Counted from the first letter of the stretch, positions 1-6,728 are shown. The stretch: DNA of 64,000 bases from Rhizobium bangladeshense (GCF_017357245.1 NZ_CP071612.1:1987001-2051000); one strand, 5' to 3'. Numbers and translations: made by a program. Notes: generated by a model not told the origin, from the letters alone.

Positions 1-135
1 GGCGAGACGCAGGACGCCTTCGAATATAGCGGTACCTTCGTCAAAGACAGCCCCATGATGCTAGCGGGATTTGCGGCCATGGGCTTCGCGCCTCACCAGA
101 TCGACGAGTTTTTCACGGCCGCTGCCGGTCTCTGA
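1..135 (+). CDS. 3' end of an unidentified phage-region gene
   Basis: The reading frame is open from the first base to a TGA at 133-135 and gives the last 44 residues of a protein whose start lies outside the window. The fragment is rich in Phe, Ala and Met and ends in FFTAAAGL; no domain is recognised. It lies just upstream of the lysis genes in the same orientation, so it is probably a phage structural or tail-associated gene, but that is inferred only from position. Confidence 0.45.
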   Translation, partial: GETQDAFEYSGTFVKDSPMMLAGFAAMGFAPHQIDEFFTAAAGL

Positions 136-144
136 TCGTTCGTT

Positions 145-246
145 TCACAGATACCCGGAATATATGCCGTAGCGGATTGCAATTAAAAAGGCGCCGCCGA
201 TACCTACGGCAAGAATAAGCGCTTTGCGTGTGTCTTCCTGCAGCAA
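145..246 (-). CDS. possible 33-residue single-span membrane peptide
   Basis: A short minus-strand frame starts at a TTG preceded by GGAG with 7-nt spacing. It encodes one hydrophobic segment (about residues 10-25, ILAVGIGGAFLIAI) followed by RYGIYSGYL. Nothing else is annotated on either strand here. The non-ATG start and small size make this tentative; the gap would otherwise be only the leader of the lysis genes. Confidence 0.25.
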   Translation of the reverse strand: MLQEDTRKALILAVGIGGAFLIAIRYGIYSGYL

Positions 247-269
247 TCTCGAACTCCATCGAAAACCGG

Positions 270-284
270 GGAAGTAGTACTTCC
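270..284. other. 15-bp palindrome upstream of the endolysin gene
   Basis: The sequence GGAAGTAGTACTTCC is a perfect odd-length palindrome about 50 nt before the endolysin start. Its place between the upstream gene end and the lysis cassette fits an operator or an RNA processing hairpin. No known regulator is recognised. Confidence 0.3.
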
Positions 285-336
285 TCCTGTTTTGGCAACG
301 CCCCCCCTCCAATATCCACAACTCGGAGACTACCAG

Positions 337-1050
337 ATGGCGCGACAAGTCAACGCCACGACCGAAGCTGCGCTCAAGCAGTGGGAGTTTTTCATTCCGT
401 TCGTCTATGACGATGCCGACCCCAAACCCGGTCTGAAGAAAACACGCCTGCGGCCCGGGGCGAAGATCCGCGGCACGGCCACTCAAGGCTATGGACATAC
501 CGGACGCGACGTCTATCCCGGTGCTCCTGACGTCACCGAAGCCCAGGCGCTCGCGTGGCTGCGAAATGATCTCGACCCGTGCGAGCAGGCTGTTGCATCG
601 TCAGTAAAGGTCGATCTGACAGATAACCAGTTCGGCGCGCTCGTCATGTTCACGTTCAACGCCGGTGTCCGCGCGTTCAAATCTTCGACGCTGCTGAAAA
701 AGCTGAACGCCGGGAACTATGCCGCCGTGCCTGGCGAGCTGGCGAAGTGGAACAAGACGACGATCGACGGCAAGAAGGTGGTCAGCAATGGCTTGGTGAA
801 CCGCAGGGCTGCAGAGGCCGGGCTCTGGGCAAAGGGTGGCTATATCCAGTCCAGCGGCACGCCTGCGCTCCCGCAGCGCGCTCCGCTCATCTCCAAGGAA
901 GTAACGACGACGATGACCGCCGTCGCGTCTGGCGGCGCTTTGCAGTTCGTCCCGACTGATGGACCGCTTGCCTATGCCCTGGCTGCCATCCTCATCGGCG
1001 CTGCGCTTTTCGGTCTCTACCTCTACATCGACAAGCGGCGCGAACGCTGA
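337..1050 (+). CDS. phage endolysin, lysozyme family GH24, with C-terminal membrane anchor
   Basis: This 237-residue protein should hydrolyse the glycan strands of peptidoglycan at phage lysis. The GH24 signature is visible: E17 in KQWEFF, an Asp pair at 25-26, and the active-site Thr region ATQGYGHTG at 48-56. The conserved FTFNAG and NRRAAEAGLW segments follow in the middle. The ATG at 337 was chosen because GGAG (325-328) sits 8 nt upstream; the frame also extends a little further upstream without a better start. Unusually, it ends with a hydrophobic span (about residues 212-230) and the basic tail DKRRER, and has no N-terminal signal-anchor. The stop overlaps the start of the spanin gene (TGATG). 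Confidence 0.88.
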   Translation: MARQVNATTEAALKQWEFFIPFVYDDADPKPGLKKTRLRPGAKIRGTATQGYGHTGRDVYPGAPDVTEAQALAWLRNDLDPCEQAVASSVKVDLTDNQFGALVMFTFNAGVRAFKSSTLLKKLNAGNYAAVPGELAKWNKTTIDGKKVVSNGLVNRRAAEAGLWAKGGYIQSSGTPALPQRAPLISKEVTTTMTAVASGGALQFVPTDGPLAYALAAILIGAALFGLYLYIDKRRER

Positions 1051-1331
1051 TGGGTTTTCTCCTCAAGCTCATCCCCGACAGCCTGAAGCTTCCGGCCGTC
1101 GCCGCCCTCGGGGTCATTCTTGGCGCTGCGTTGGCCTATTACCCCTCAAAACTGATCGGTGCCCGCGACGAGCGGCAGGCGCAGCAGGTCAATGCGGCCA
1201 AAGAAGCTCTCGACCGCATCAATTCCCTGGAGAAGAACAATGCGAATTTCCGCAATCTCCCTGCTCGGGACCGTTGTCTTGTGTTCATGCGTGACAGCGG
1301 GTTGCCAGAAGACAGTTGCGATCAACGGTAG
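1050..1331 (+). CDS. Rz-like inner-membrane spanin (i-spanin)
   Basis: This 93-residue protein has one N-terminal membrane span (about residues 13-32) and then a charged, Gln-rich helix with coiled-coil character (ARDERQAQQVNAAKEALDRI). That is the architecture of i-spanins, which reach across the periplasm to fuse inner and outer membranes at lysis. It starts on the base that ends the endolysin stop codon. A second gene, an Rz1-like lipoprotein, begins inside it in another frame at 1240. The call rests on topology, position and the nested partner, because spanins are poorly conserved in sequence. Confidence 0.7.
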   Translation: MGFLLKLIPDSLKLPAVAALGVILGAALAYYPSKLIGARDERQAQQVNAAKEALDRINSLEKNNANFRNLPARDRCLVFMRDSGLPEDSCDQR

Positions 1332-1458
1332 CGGATATCAGTTCGTCCGCTTCTCAAGCGCCGCGGCGGCTGTTGCTGCGTCTCAAGATCCCACCGCCGG
1401 TCCCGCCATATCCTCCAATAACAACCAGTGCCGCAAAGACGCGGCTTGCCGAAAGTGA
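1240..1458 (+). CDS. Rz1-like outer-membrane lipoprotein (o-spanin), nested start
   Basis: This 72-residue frame starts at an ATG inside the Rz-like gene, with GGAG at 1229-1232. It opens MRISAISLLGTVVLCSC and continues VTAGCQ, a short hydrophobic signal with Cys at 17 and 22 either of which could be the lipidated residue. The mature part is small, Ala/Ser-rich and rich in Gln/Asn, as expected of o-spanins. The frame runs 127 nt past the end of the Rz-like gene, so the pair is overlapping rather than fully embedded. The function is inferred from the Rz/Rz1 layout. Confidence 0.65.
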   Translation: MRISAISLLGTVVLCSCVTAGCQKTVAINGSGYQFVRFSSAAAAVAASQDPTAGPAISSNNNQCRKDAACRK

Positions 1459-1465
1459 TCAGCTT

Positions 1466-3091
1466 ATGATGAACGCTCTTGCGCTCGCTTTGACGAGGGC
1501 CGCGGATGCAGGCGAAGTCGCGCCGCCGCCATGGGTCCCAGACCCCAACCGCTACATGCCGGCGGCGACGGGCATCCATTGGTCGCAGGGCTTCACCCAG
1601 ACTTATGCGACCGGCCTCAACTATCAGTGCTCCAAGCTGTTCTTTGGTTCGCCCGCCTATCCGACCAACAGCTTCCTCGTGCCGTACCTTGGATTTGGGC
1701 TGACGGACGGCGGCAATGCCCCTCAAGAAACGATCAATCCCAATGCCGACGTTTTGATTGATGAGGCGTTCTTCATCCATCCGAACGGCACGGAATACCC
1801 CATCTTGTTCTCGGGTGTTTCATCGGTCGCTGTCGTGGCAGCGACCGGTGTTGCCTTCGGTCTGGTCACCCTGCCTGCAGACCTGCCGGCCTGGTCGATC
1901 TACGGTATCCGCACTGTCTGGCATGGCACGGTAGGAAATACCTATATTGGCGGTTATCGCTGCCAGCGCCACCGGGGCGAAAAGTATTGGGCAGCCGGTG
2001 ATCTTGCATCCGTCCAGGCGCTTGCGGCAGCCAACGGCGCGAGCACTGCCGCCATGGACCCCGACGCTCGTTATAACTGCCTTGGCAACGTCTCGACGTC
2101 TCAACCGCTCGCCTTTGGTCCGGCGCAGATCTTCGCCAAGGGGTGGGACGGCCGGCCGGTGGCGATGGTGCTTTCCGACAGCCTGGTCGAACGGCAGGAA
2201 CTCGCCGCCTCGGCGGATGCCAGGCGCAATATGGGCGTCATTGGCCGATGGCTCGACCAACAAGACCCCACCTGGGGCAGCACGCCACACATCTTCATGG
2301 GTTTGCCTGGCGCAAAATCTCAGAATGAATTGGCCACGAGCGCCATGAAGCGCTGGGACAGCTTCCTCGATGTTGTGAAGAACACCTATAATGGCGGCTT
2401 GGACCCGTGGACGTTTGTGCTCGACCAATCCGGCCGCAACGATAACAACGCCACGGCCAGCACCTGGGCGAATTTCAAATTCGGCCTAGTCGATCGCATC
2501 AAGACCAGATACGGCGCCGGGACGCACGTAGTTGGCATCACGATCCAGCCGACCGTCACGTCAAACCCGACCAACCAGAACTACCACGCCTTTGCAAACA
2601 TCTCCGTCTCGACGCTCTGGGATGCGGTCGGCGGCACTCTCAAATCCGTCAATGACTTGATCAAGTCTTCGACGCGATATGCCAAGGTGATCGACATCGT
2701 GCCTTACTGGTCCGATGATCGGGCGCTGGGTAAACCGCCGACGCCAGAGCTGTACCCGATTGGCAACGTCGTAGGCCATCCAGGCAATCAGGATGGCGTC
2801 ACCCCATGGTCGACCATCGTCCTCCCGCTGCAGGTTCCGCTCGGCTGCCGCATCCAGTTCGAATATCAGCCGGGACTCTACACCTCACGCACGCTCCGGG
2901 ATGCCGTTGACAACGGCAACGGCACATGGACGGCGACAGTCAACGGCGATGAAGTCTTTGCCACAAATGTGCAGGACAATGCTCCGCTCTTCTACATGAC
3001 GCAAGCGGACGGCATTCATTCGGCGTTGCATGGGGTTCTCTACACGGCAGGCCGTATCCCGCAGTCGGAAAAATCGAAATTCTACCCATAG
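1466..3091 (+). CDS. phage-encoded SGNH-hydrolase-fold protein
   Basis: This 541-residue protein carries the four blocks of SGNH / GDSL esterases, widely spaced: SDSL at 237-240 (catalytic Ser239), a Gly-containing loop (MGLPGAKSQN), GRND at 323-326 and DGIH at 515-518 (Asp515, His518). A carbohydrate- or acyl-ester substrate is likely. In phage such proteins are found as tail or fibre-associated depolymerases or deacetylases. The N-terminal 200 residues and the C-terminal beta-rich part show no domain I can name. The frame is open upstream to 1316, but that part overlaps the Rz1-like gene; the ATG pair at 1466/1469 just after that gene is the more likely start. Confidence 0.6.
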   Translation: MMNALALALTRAADAGEVAPPPWVPDPNRYMPAATGIHWSQGFTQTYATGLNYQCSKLFFGSPAYPTNSFLVPYLGFGLTDGGNAPQETINPNADVLIDEAFFIHPNGTEYPILFSGVSSVAVVAATGVAFGLVTLPADLPAWSIYGIRTVWHGTVGNTYIGGYRCQRHRGEKYWAAGDLASVQALAAANGASTAAMDPDARYNCLGNVSTSQPLAFGPAQIFAKGWDGRPVAMVLSDSLVERQELAASADARRNMGVIGRWLDQQDPTWGSTPHIFMGLPGAKSQNELATSAMKRWDSFLDVVKNTYNGGLDPWTFVLDQSGRNDNNATASTWANFKFGLVDRIKTRYGAGTHVVGITIQPTVTSNPTNQNYHAFANISVSTLWDAVGGTLKSVNDLIKSSTRYAKVIDIVPYWSDDRALGKPPTPELYPIGNVVGHPGNQDGVTPWSTIVLPLQVPLGCRIQFEYQPGLYTSRTLRDAVDNGNGTWTATVNGDEVFATNVQDNAPLFYMTQADGIHSALHGVLYTAGRIPQSEKSKFYP

Positions 3092-3104
3092 GCGCCACAA
3101 ATAG

Positions 3105-3533
3105 ATGACATCCAATGACGACATTATCCGTGCCCTTGGGCGTGTTGAGGGCAGACTTACCGGGATAGAGGAGAATGTCTCCCTCCTTCGGGAGGAGGTC
3201 AGCGATGAGAAGGACAACGCCCACGAAAGCCGATCGGTAATCCATCGGCGGCTCGATGAGCAGGCAAAACAGATCGCCCACTTTGAAACAACGGTTGCGA
3301 TAAGCGGCGCGGTAGACGCCCAGATACGAGAGGAGATCAAAACCCTTAAGGCGACCGTGGAACAAAATCACGCGGCCACGCAGCCGGCCCTGGAGGATTG
3401 GAAACGCATTAAGACAATTGGCTATGGCGTCTCAGGGCTGATCGCCATCGCGGGCCTGACGGTCGGCGCAATTGTCACCTGGGCCAGCGATGGCGCGGTT
3501 GCATGGCTGCGACATTGGTTGAAGATCAATTAA
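3105..3533 (+). CDS. coiled-coil protein with C-terminal membrane span, DUF1515-like
   Basis: This 142-residue protein has a long charged helical N-terminal part (RVEGRLTGIEENVSLLREEV, then RSVIHRRLDEQAKQI), followed by a hydrophobic span near residues 108-128 (YGVSGLIAIAGLTVGAIV) and a short WLRHWLKIN tail. This resembles the small DUF1515-type proteins found next to endolysins in rhizobial prophages. A holin-like or lysis-regulating role is possible from location but not shown by sequence. It follows the SGNH gene by 13 nt and closes the plus-strand lysis block. Confidence 0.6.
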   Translation: MTSNDDIIRALGRVEGRLTGIEENVSLLREEVSDEKDNAHESRSVIHRRLDEQAKQIAHFETTVAISGAVDAQIREEIKTLKATVEQNHAATQPALEDWKRIKTIGYGVSGLIAIAGLTVGAIVTWASDGAVAWLRHWLKIN

Positions 3534-3544
3534 TAATCGGATTA

Positions 3545-3799
3545 TCAATCTGGGTTTCGATGCGCAATCTGAGGGATTGCTGCATCGATATGTACCTCGG
3601 CAACCAGATGGCCGTGGGCGTCCCAAATTTCTATTGCCTGCGGGAGTTCCGCTCGATGGGATAAGATTGCCCTGCCAACTAGCTCTCTGAGGGCTTCGCT
3701 GGCCTCTTTTCTTGCTGCGTCCAGGTCTGGAAAATACTCACCGTCCGGGTCTGGTATGACACCATCAAAGTGTTTTATATGAAAATAGTACGTCGGCAA
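3545..3799 (-). CDS. DUF6894 family protein
   Basis: This 84-residue protein has the family pattern YYFHIKHFDG near the start, then PDPDGEYFPDLDAARKEASEALRE and a C-terminal I-DA-G--V-EVH block. DUF6894 proteins are small, common in rhizobia and of unknown function. The start is a TTG, since the residue corresponding to the usual initiator Met before PTYYFH is TTG here. The gene converges on the lysis block and lies divergently from the Crp-family gene. Confidence 0.65.
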   Translation of the reverse strand: MPTYYFHIKHFDGVIPDPDGEYFPDLDAARKEASEALRELVGRAILSHRAELPQAIEIWDAHGHLVAEVHIDAAIPQIAHRNPD

Positions 3800-4022
3800 C
3801 GGCTTGCACCCTCAACTTCAGTCGCTCCGCGCCTGGCAAGCACATTCACCCCTGCTACTTTCAGTTAAACCACAGAATTACTTCGAAGTTCCCAGTGGTT
3901 TTCGATAGATGATTCATTGTTTCGATTTTTTCGGTATCAATTGTCGCTCTCGTGCGTTTAACAGGGTGGAAGCCCATTTAAGCAGTGCATGACGTATGAA
4001 CTCCATTGACGGAGGCGACGCT
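3800..4022. promoter_or_regulatory. AT-rich divergent intergenic region
   Basis: About 220 nt separate the DUF6894 gene (minus) from the Crp-family gene (plus). The segment 3855-3960 is markedly richer in A and T than its neighbours and probably holds both promoters. No clear -35/-10 pair or operator could be assigned by eye. Confidence 0.3.
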
Positions 4023-4781
4023 GTGACAAACGTTGCGCAGACAGATACCATTAACAGGTTACTCCGAGAGCTTCCCGAAAAGTCGTTCGACGATATCGCA
4101 TCATACCTGAAGCCCGTTTATCTTCCGACCCGCCGGCCGCTTGTTGACCCTAATCAACCCATAGAGCAGGTCTGTTTTATCGAGAGCGGCCTAGCTTCAA
4201 TGGTGGCCGAGGCTCCAAACGGCACAGGCATCGAGGTGGGTCAGATTGGATACGAAGGGATGAGCGGATATCCGGTGGTGCTCGGCGTCGATCGAACGCC
4301 AAACCGAACCTTCATGCAGGTTGCAGGCAGAGGCTTAGAACTGCCCACCAGCCGCTTCCTGCCGCTTTTGGCCGACGAAGCAACTCGTCTAATGTTTCTC
4401 CGCTATGTTCACACGCGGGAACTGCAACTGGCTTACTCGGCTTTGGCGGCGGGTCGATACAACATGCACCAGCGCCTCGCGAGATGGTTGCTCATGTGCC
4501 ATGACCGTCTTCTCGTGGACGATATGCCGCTTACTCATGAGTTTTTGGCGTTAATGCTTGGCGTCAGGCGATCTGGTGTCACCGACCACTTGCATATCCT
4601 CGAGGGTATGCGCGCCATTAAGTCGATGCGAGGGAACGTCAGGATTTTGAACCGCCAAATTCTTCTCGACGTTGCCGATGGTTGTTACGGCGCTCCGGAA
4701 GCCGAGTACGAAAGGCTACTTGGCTCCCAGTTGCCAGAAGATCAAAGACCGGCAAGACTGAAGGGGACGTGGAATGCCTGA
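4023..4781 (+). CDS. Crp/Fnr-family transcriptional regulator
   Basis: This is a protein of about 252 residues with an N-terminal cyclic-nucleotide-binding-like beta-roll (LPTRRPLVDPNQPIEQVCFI, then GIEVGQIGYEGMSG) and a C-terminal winged helix (MPLTHEFLALMLGVRRSGVT is the recognition region). The Cys cluster of Fnr is absent, so oxygen sensing by an Fe-S cluster is unlikely. This subgroup (HTH_Crp_2 type) is common in rhizobial accessory DNA. The GTG at 4023 is preferred because GGAGG (4011-4015) lies 7 nt before it; an in-frame ATG at 3996 would add nine residues. Target genes cannot be deduced. Confidence 0.8.
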   Translation: MTNVAQTDTINRLLRELPEKSFDDIASYLKPVYLPTRRPLVDPNQPIEQVCFIESGLASMVAEAPNGTGIEVGQIGYEGMSGYPVVLGVDRTPNRTFMQVAGRGLELPTSRFLPLLADEATRLMFLRYVHTRELQLAYSALAAGRYNMHQRLARWLLMCHDRLLVDDMPLTHEFLALMLGVRRSGVTDHLHILEGMRAIKSMRGNVRILNRQILLDVADGCYGAPEAEYERLLGSQLPEDQRPARLKGTWNA

Positions 4782-5133
4782 TCCATTCCTGAGGCCGAAC
4801 ATCAATAGACCCTTTGGCAAAGGGCTACTTCGTCGGCATTCAGCGCGCTTTCAGTTTGGAATACTCAAGACAGGATCATAACTCCCTCAGAAGGCTGGGG
4901 CGTGAGGGCGTTGCTCCACCTGGCCGGATCTTACGACCTAGTGCGCGGTCTGGCCTTGATGCGTCGGGCCGCGCGGAGCGTCGCTTGGGAGCGGACCTAA
5001 AACTTGCCTCCGCACGACCCAACTCTAGGATGGGGTGGATCGCTTAGGTGGAAAGGCGTGTGCGATCCGAAGTTACTACCTCTCTCCGGCGATCCGGTGA
5101 GTTAACCCCGTTGTCCCAACGCGGTTCCAGTAC

Positions 5134-5176
5134 GATGCCGGACAAAAAAAGCCCCGCCGAAGCGGGGCAAGTTTTG
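5134..5176 (-). terminator. hairpin element copy 1, minus-strand terminator-like
   Basis: A perfect 7-bp stem GCCCCGC / GCGGGGC (5151-5157 with 5162-5168) has a CGAA loop. On the minus strand it is followed by seven T (5144-5150), the pattern of an intrinsic terminator. The left flank ATGCCGGACAAAAA is repeated at copy 2, so the element is a repeat and not only a similar hairpin. Confidence 0.6.
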
Positions 5177-5204
5177 CAACACAGATCGCACAGGAGGAAC
5201 ACCC

Positions 5205-5270
5205 GTGCTTTCCTGTTGCTTCAACGAAAGAGGGACTGGCTTGTTCCGGTACGGCGTTGGACATAGCTGA
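5205..5270 (+). CDS. possible 21-residue micro-ORF with perfect Shine-Dalgarno
   Basis: AGGAGG at 5192-5197 lies exactly 7 nt before a GTG. The frame reads MLSCCFNERGTGLFRYGVG plus two residues and stops at 5268. The signal is stronger than that of most genes in the window. It could be a leader peptide or a small regulatory protein; the CC pair is notable. No homologue is recalled and the coding claim rests on the ribosome site alone. Confidence 0.3.
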   Translation: MLSCCFNERGTGLFRYGVGHS

Positions 5271-5319
5271 ACTCAGCTTCGTCTTTTCATTGAGCTTAAG
5301 GAAGTCGTTATTTGCTTCA

Positions 5320-5367
5320 CCAGGGAGGTTCTGACTAGATACAGCAACATTACTAGAACCTCCCTGG
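5320..5367. ncRNA. 13-bp perfect stem-loop, possible small-RNA element
   Basis: The arms CCAGGGAGGTTCT (5320-5332) and AGAACCTCCCTGG (5355-5367) are perfect inverted repeats around a 22-nt AT-rich loop. There is no T-run on either side, so it is not a simple terminator. The stem contains a Shine-Dalgarno-like AGGGAGG on one strand and its complement on the other. A structured RNA or a protein-binding site are both possible. Confidence 0.35.
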
Positions 5368-5474
5368 CGTCCTGTTCACAAGGATGAATAAAATCTAGCT
5401 CGGCTCTTACCGAGAAAAAGACGGACTTAAGTCGGGTACCGGGTACTGCCGTGGTTTTGTAGTGCTGTTCGGTA

Positions 5475-5518
5475 AGATGCCGGACAAAAAGAGCCCCGCA
5501 TTCTCGCGGGGCAATTTT
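5475..5518. terminator. hairpin element copy 2, bidirectional terminator-like
   Basis: The stem GCCCCGC / GCGGGGC (5493-5499 with 5506-5512) has a 6-nt loop. It is flanked by AAAAA on the left (T-run for the minus strand) and AATTTTT on the right (T-run for the plus strand). The left flank ATGCCGGACAAAAA matches copy 1 at 5134. Confidence 0.6.
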
Positions 5519-5588
5519 TGCGTTCTGGAAGTTGGACGTGCCGAAACTCCCAGCACATCCGCACACCAAACATTGTGAATCTGAGAAA

Positions 5589-5616
5589 GTTCCGTATTCG
5601 GAACGTCGCGACGTTC
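5589..5616. promoter_or_regulatory. overlapping palindromes, possible operator
   Basis: GTTCCG-TATT-CGGAAC (5589-5604) overlaps a perfect 16-bp palindrome GAACGTCGCGACGTTC (5601-5616), sharing the GAAC. Two fused dyads of this kind are typical of paired repressor sites. The half-site GTTC/GAAC resembles that of alphaproteobacterial LexA, but the spacing differs from GTTC-N7-GTTC. Confidence 0.35.
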
Positions 5617-5627
5617 GTCCTTCAAGT

Positions 5628-5666
5628 AAAAAGCAAAATGCCCCACAAGGGGCTGCGAGGCATTTT
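5628..5666 (-). terminator. intrinsic terminator for the minus-strand small-gene string
   Basis: On the minus strand an AAAATGCC / GGCATTTT stem (5635-5642 with 5659-5666) is followed by GCTTTTT (complement of 5628-5634). It lies downstream of the 55-residue minus-strand gene at 5832-5999 and probably ends that transcript. Confidence 0.5.
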
Positions 5667-5831
5667 GTGATCAAAGGCGCCCAATGCGCGAGGAGGGGCG
5701 CCAGGAGAGTAGGATGACATGGTTCCGAGGAGATTCAATTAGCCTTAAATTGCTAATCTTGTTGTTGAGTTATGTCGCGCTGAGATCAACTCGATTTAAT
5801 AATATCGGGCCCAGCGATCCGCGCGAACGGG

Positions 5832-5999
5832 TCAAGTTCTCGGCTGAACTTCTTTCTGGATACGCATTGCCTGGCCAGCCGCGTACGCTCGTGCGAATTC
5901 CTCTTTAAGAAATTCCTTTTCGTGCCTTTCACCACGTTCGATGATAGAGACGACCCACAGACCGCCGCGTTCGGAAACGATTACAGAATTCTCAATCAT
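5832..5999 (-). CDS. small protein of unknown function, 55 residues
   Basis: This ATG-initiated minus-strand frame has a purine-rich AGGTGGGG a few bases upstream. It gives a balanced, charged protein: a short beta-like start (ENSVIVSERGGLWVVSIIERG), then a helical part (KEFLKEEFARAYAAGQAMRIQ). The codon-position bias looks coding and better than in the opposite frames. It lies about 130 nt downstream of the thermonuclease gene, in the same direction, and ahead of the terminator at 5628-5666. No family is recognised. Confidence 0.55.
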   Translation of the reverse strand: MIENSVIVSERGGLWVVSIIERGERHEKEFLKEEFARAYAAGQAMRIQKEVQPRT

Positions 6000-6136
6000 G
6001 GCCCCACCTTAAGCGGATTTCACCTGCTACCCACCGAGCCAATGCTTTGCGATTATATCCCGAAAGTCGCGAATGTCGAACTTCCTGACTTATTGTTGAT
6101 CGAGTGCTCGCGCGCCGTCGATTCTTCGACGTCGCC

Positions 6137-6511
6137 CTAATCGCACCAATCGTTCCTGCTCTTCGGGCTCCACGACCGTGCGAAACCTTCCCTGAGCAGC
6201 TTCCTCCCGATCTCTTCGCCGTTCGTTCGATAGATGTTGACGAGCGGCCTGTGCGACTGCGTACGGTCCACCGAGCCGCTAAATATCACCCGCAATCCCT
6301 TTTCAGCCAAAAGCTCTTTCAGCCTTCCCTTGGCGATTAGCGCCAGCTTCCGTTCCTTCAAGCACTTCGCGTGACTTCCGATCTCCGGCGTATCAATGCC
6401 TGAGACGAACGGTACACCTTCCCCCAGCAGTCGCATGTTCTGCCCGTCGCATTTCACGGTGTCGCCGTCGACCGCCGTCAATGAGGCGCAAAGAATCAGT
6501 CCGGCGATCAA
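6137..6511 (-). CDS. thermonuclease (staphylococcal-nuclease-like) family protein
   Basis: This 124-residue protein starts with a hydrophobic segment and then LTAVDGDTVKCDGQNMRLLG, the first block of SNase domains. GIDTPEIGSHAKC, GLRVIFSGSVDRTQSHRPLVNIY and GEEIGRKLLREGFA follow. Secretion followed by DNA or RNA hydrolysis is expected. The usual active-site Arg/Glu pattern is only partly visible, so activity is not certain. The start is a TTG that overlaps the stop of the upstream Cys-rich gene (TTGA), suggesting translational coupling. It belongs to a minus-strand string of small phage-type genes. Confidence 0.7.
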   Translation of the reverse strand: MIAGLILCASLTAVDGDTVKCDGQNMRLLGEGVPFVSGIDTPEIGSHAKCLKERKLALIAKGRLKELLAEKGLRVIFSGSVDRTQSHRPLVNIYRTNGEEIGRKLLREGFARSWSPKSRNDWCD

Positions 6512-6728
6512 TCCGGCTTTCCTTTTTTTGCCGTCTCGAGCTTCCGTTTCAGTTCCTGTTCCTGCTCATACGTCTTGTGCGGAAAGTGCTCCCAACACCA
6601 CCATCGAACGGGAATAGCCTTCGAGGGGCTATTGCCGAAGCCTCCCATTCCTTGCAGCCGGGCTCTTCGCAATAGTGCTCGATGATCACGTTAGCGCCAG
6701 GTGCCGATGAATGCCCTTCGATACTCAA
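6508..6728 (-). pseudogene. Cys-rich zinc-ribbon-like phage protein, apparent single frameshift
   Basis: From a TTG at 6728 with a GGGAGGGG ribosome site the frame reads ANVIIEHYCEEPGCKEW. The sensible continuation, GGFGNSPSKAIPVRWWCWEH followed by FPHKTYEQEQELKRKL, lies in another frame. The two parts join if one G is restored in the GGG run that follows GAAT. Together they match the short phage proteins with C-x4-C ... WWC-x-H zinc-binding pattern. The stop at 6508 overlaps the thermonuclease start. It may be a true pseudogene or a base-calling error in a homopolymer. Confidence 0.5.

Larger units (their letters stand above)
4782..5831. other. gene-poor stretch with repeated hairpins and palindromes
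   Basis: No convincing gene of ordinary size is present on either strand for about 1 kb. The stretch does contain two copies of a hairpin element (5134-5176, 5475-5518), a 21-codon frame with a perfect Shine-Dalgarno (5205-5270), a 13-bp stem-loop (5320-5367), overlapping palindromes (5589-5616) and a minus-strand terminator (5628-5666). These are listed separately. Confidence 0.5.

Noticed and set aside
1316..1465. N-terminal extension of the SGNH protein
   Set aside because: The extra 50 residues are Pro/Arg-rich and overlap the nested lipoprotein gene; a start just after that gene is more likely.
4814..5047. 77-codon plus-strand frame after the Crp-family gene
   Set aside because: It has a TTG start, no ribosome site and an Arg/Ser/Gly-rich random-looking product.
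5684..5908. Plus-strand small membrane-like frame
   Set aside because: It overlaps the better-supported minus-strand gene at 5832-5999, and its hydrophobic part is AT-rich non-coding-like sequence.
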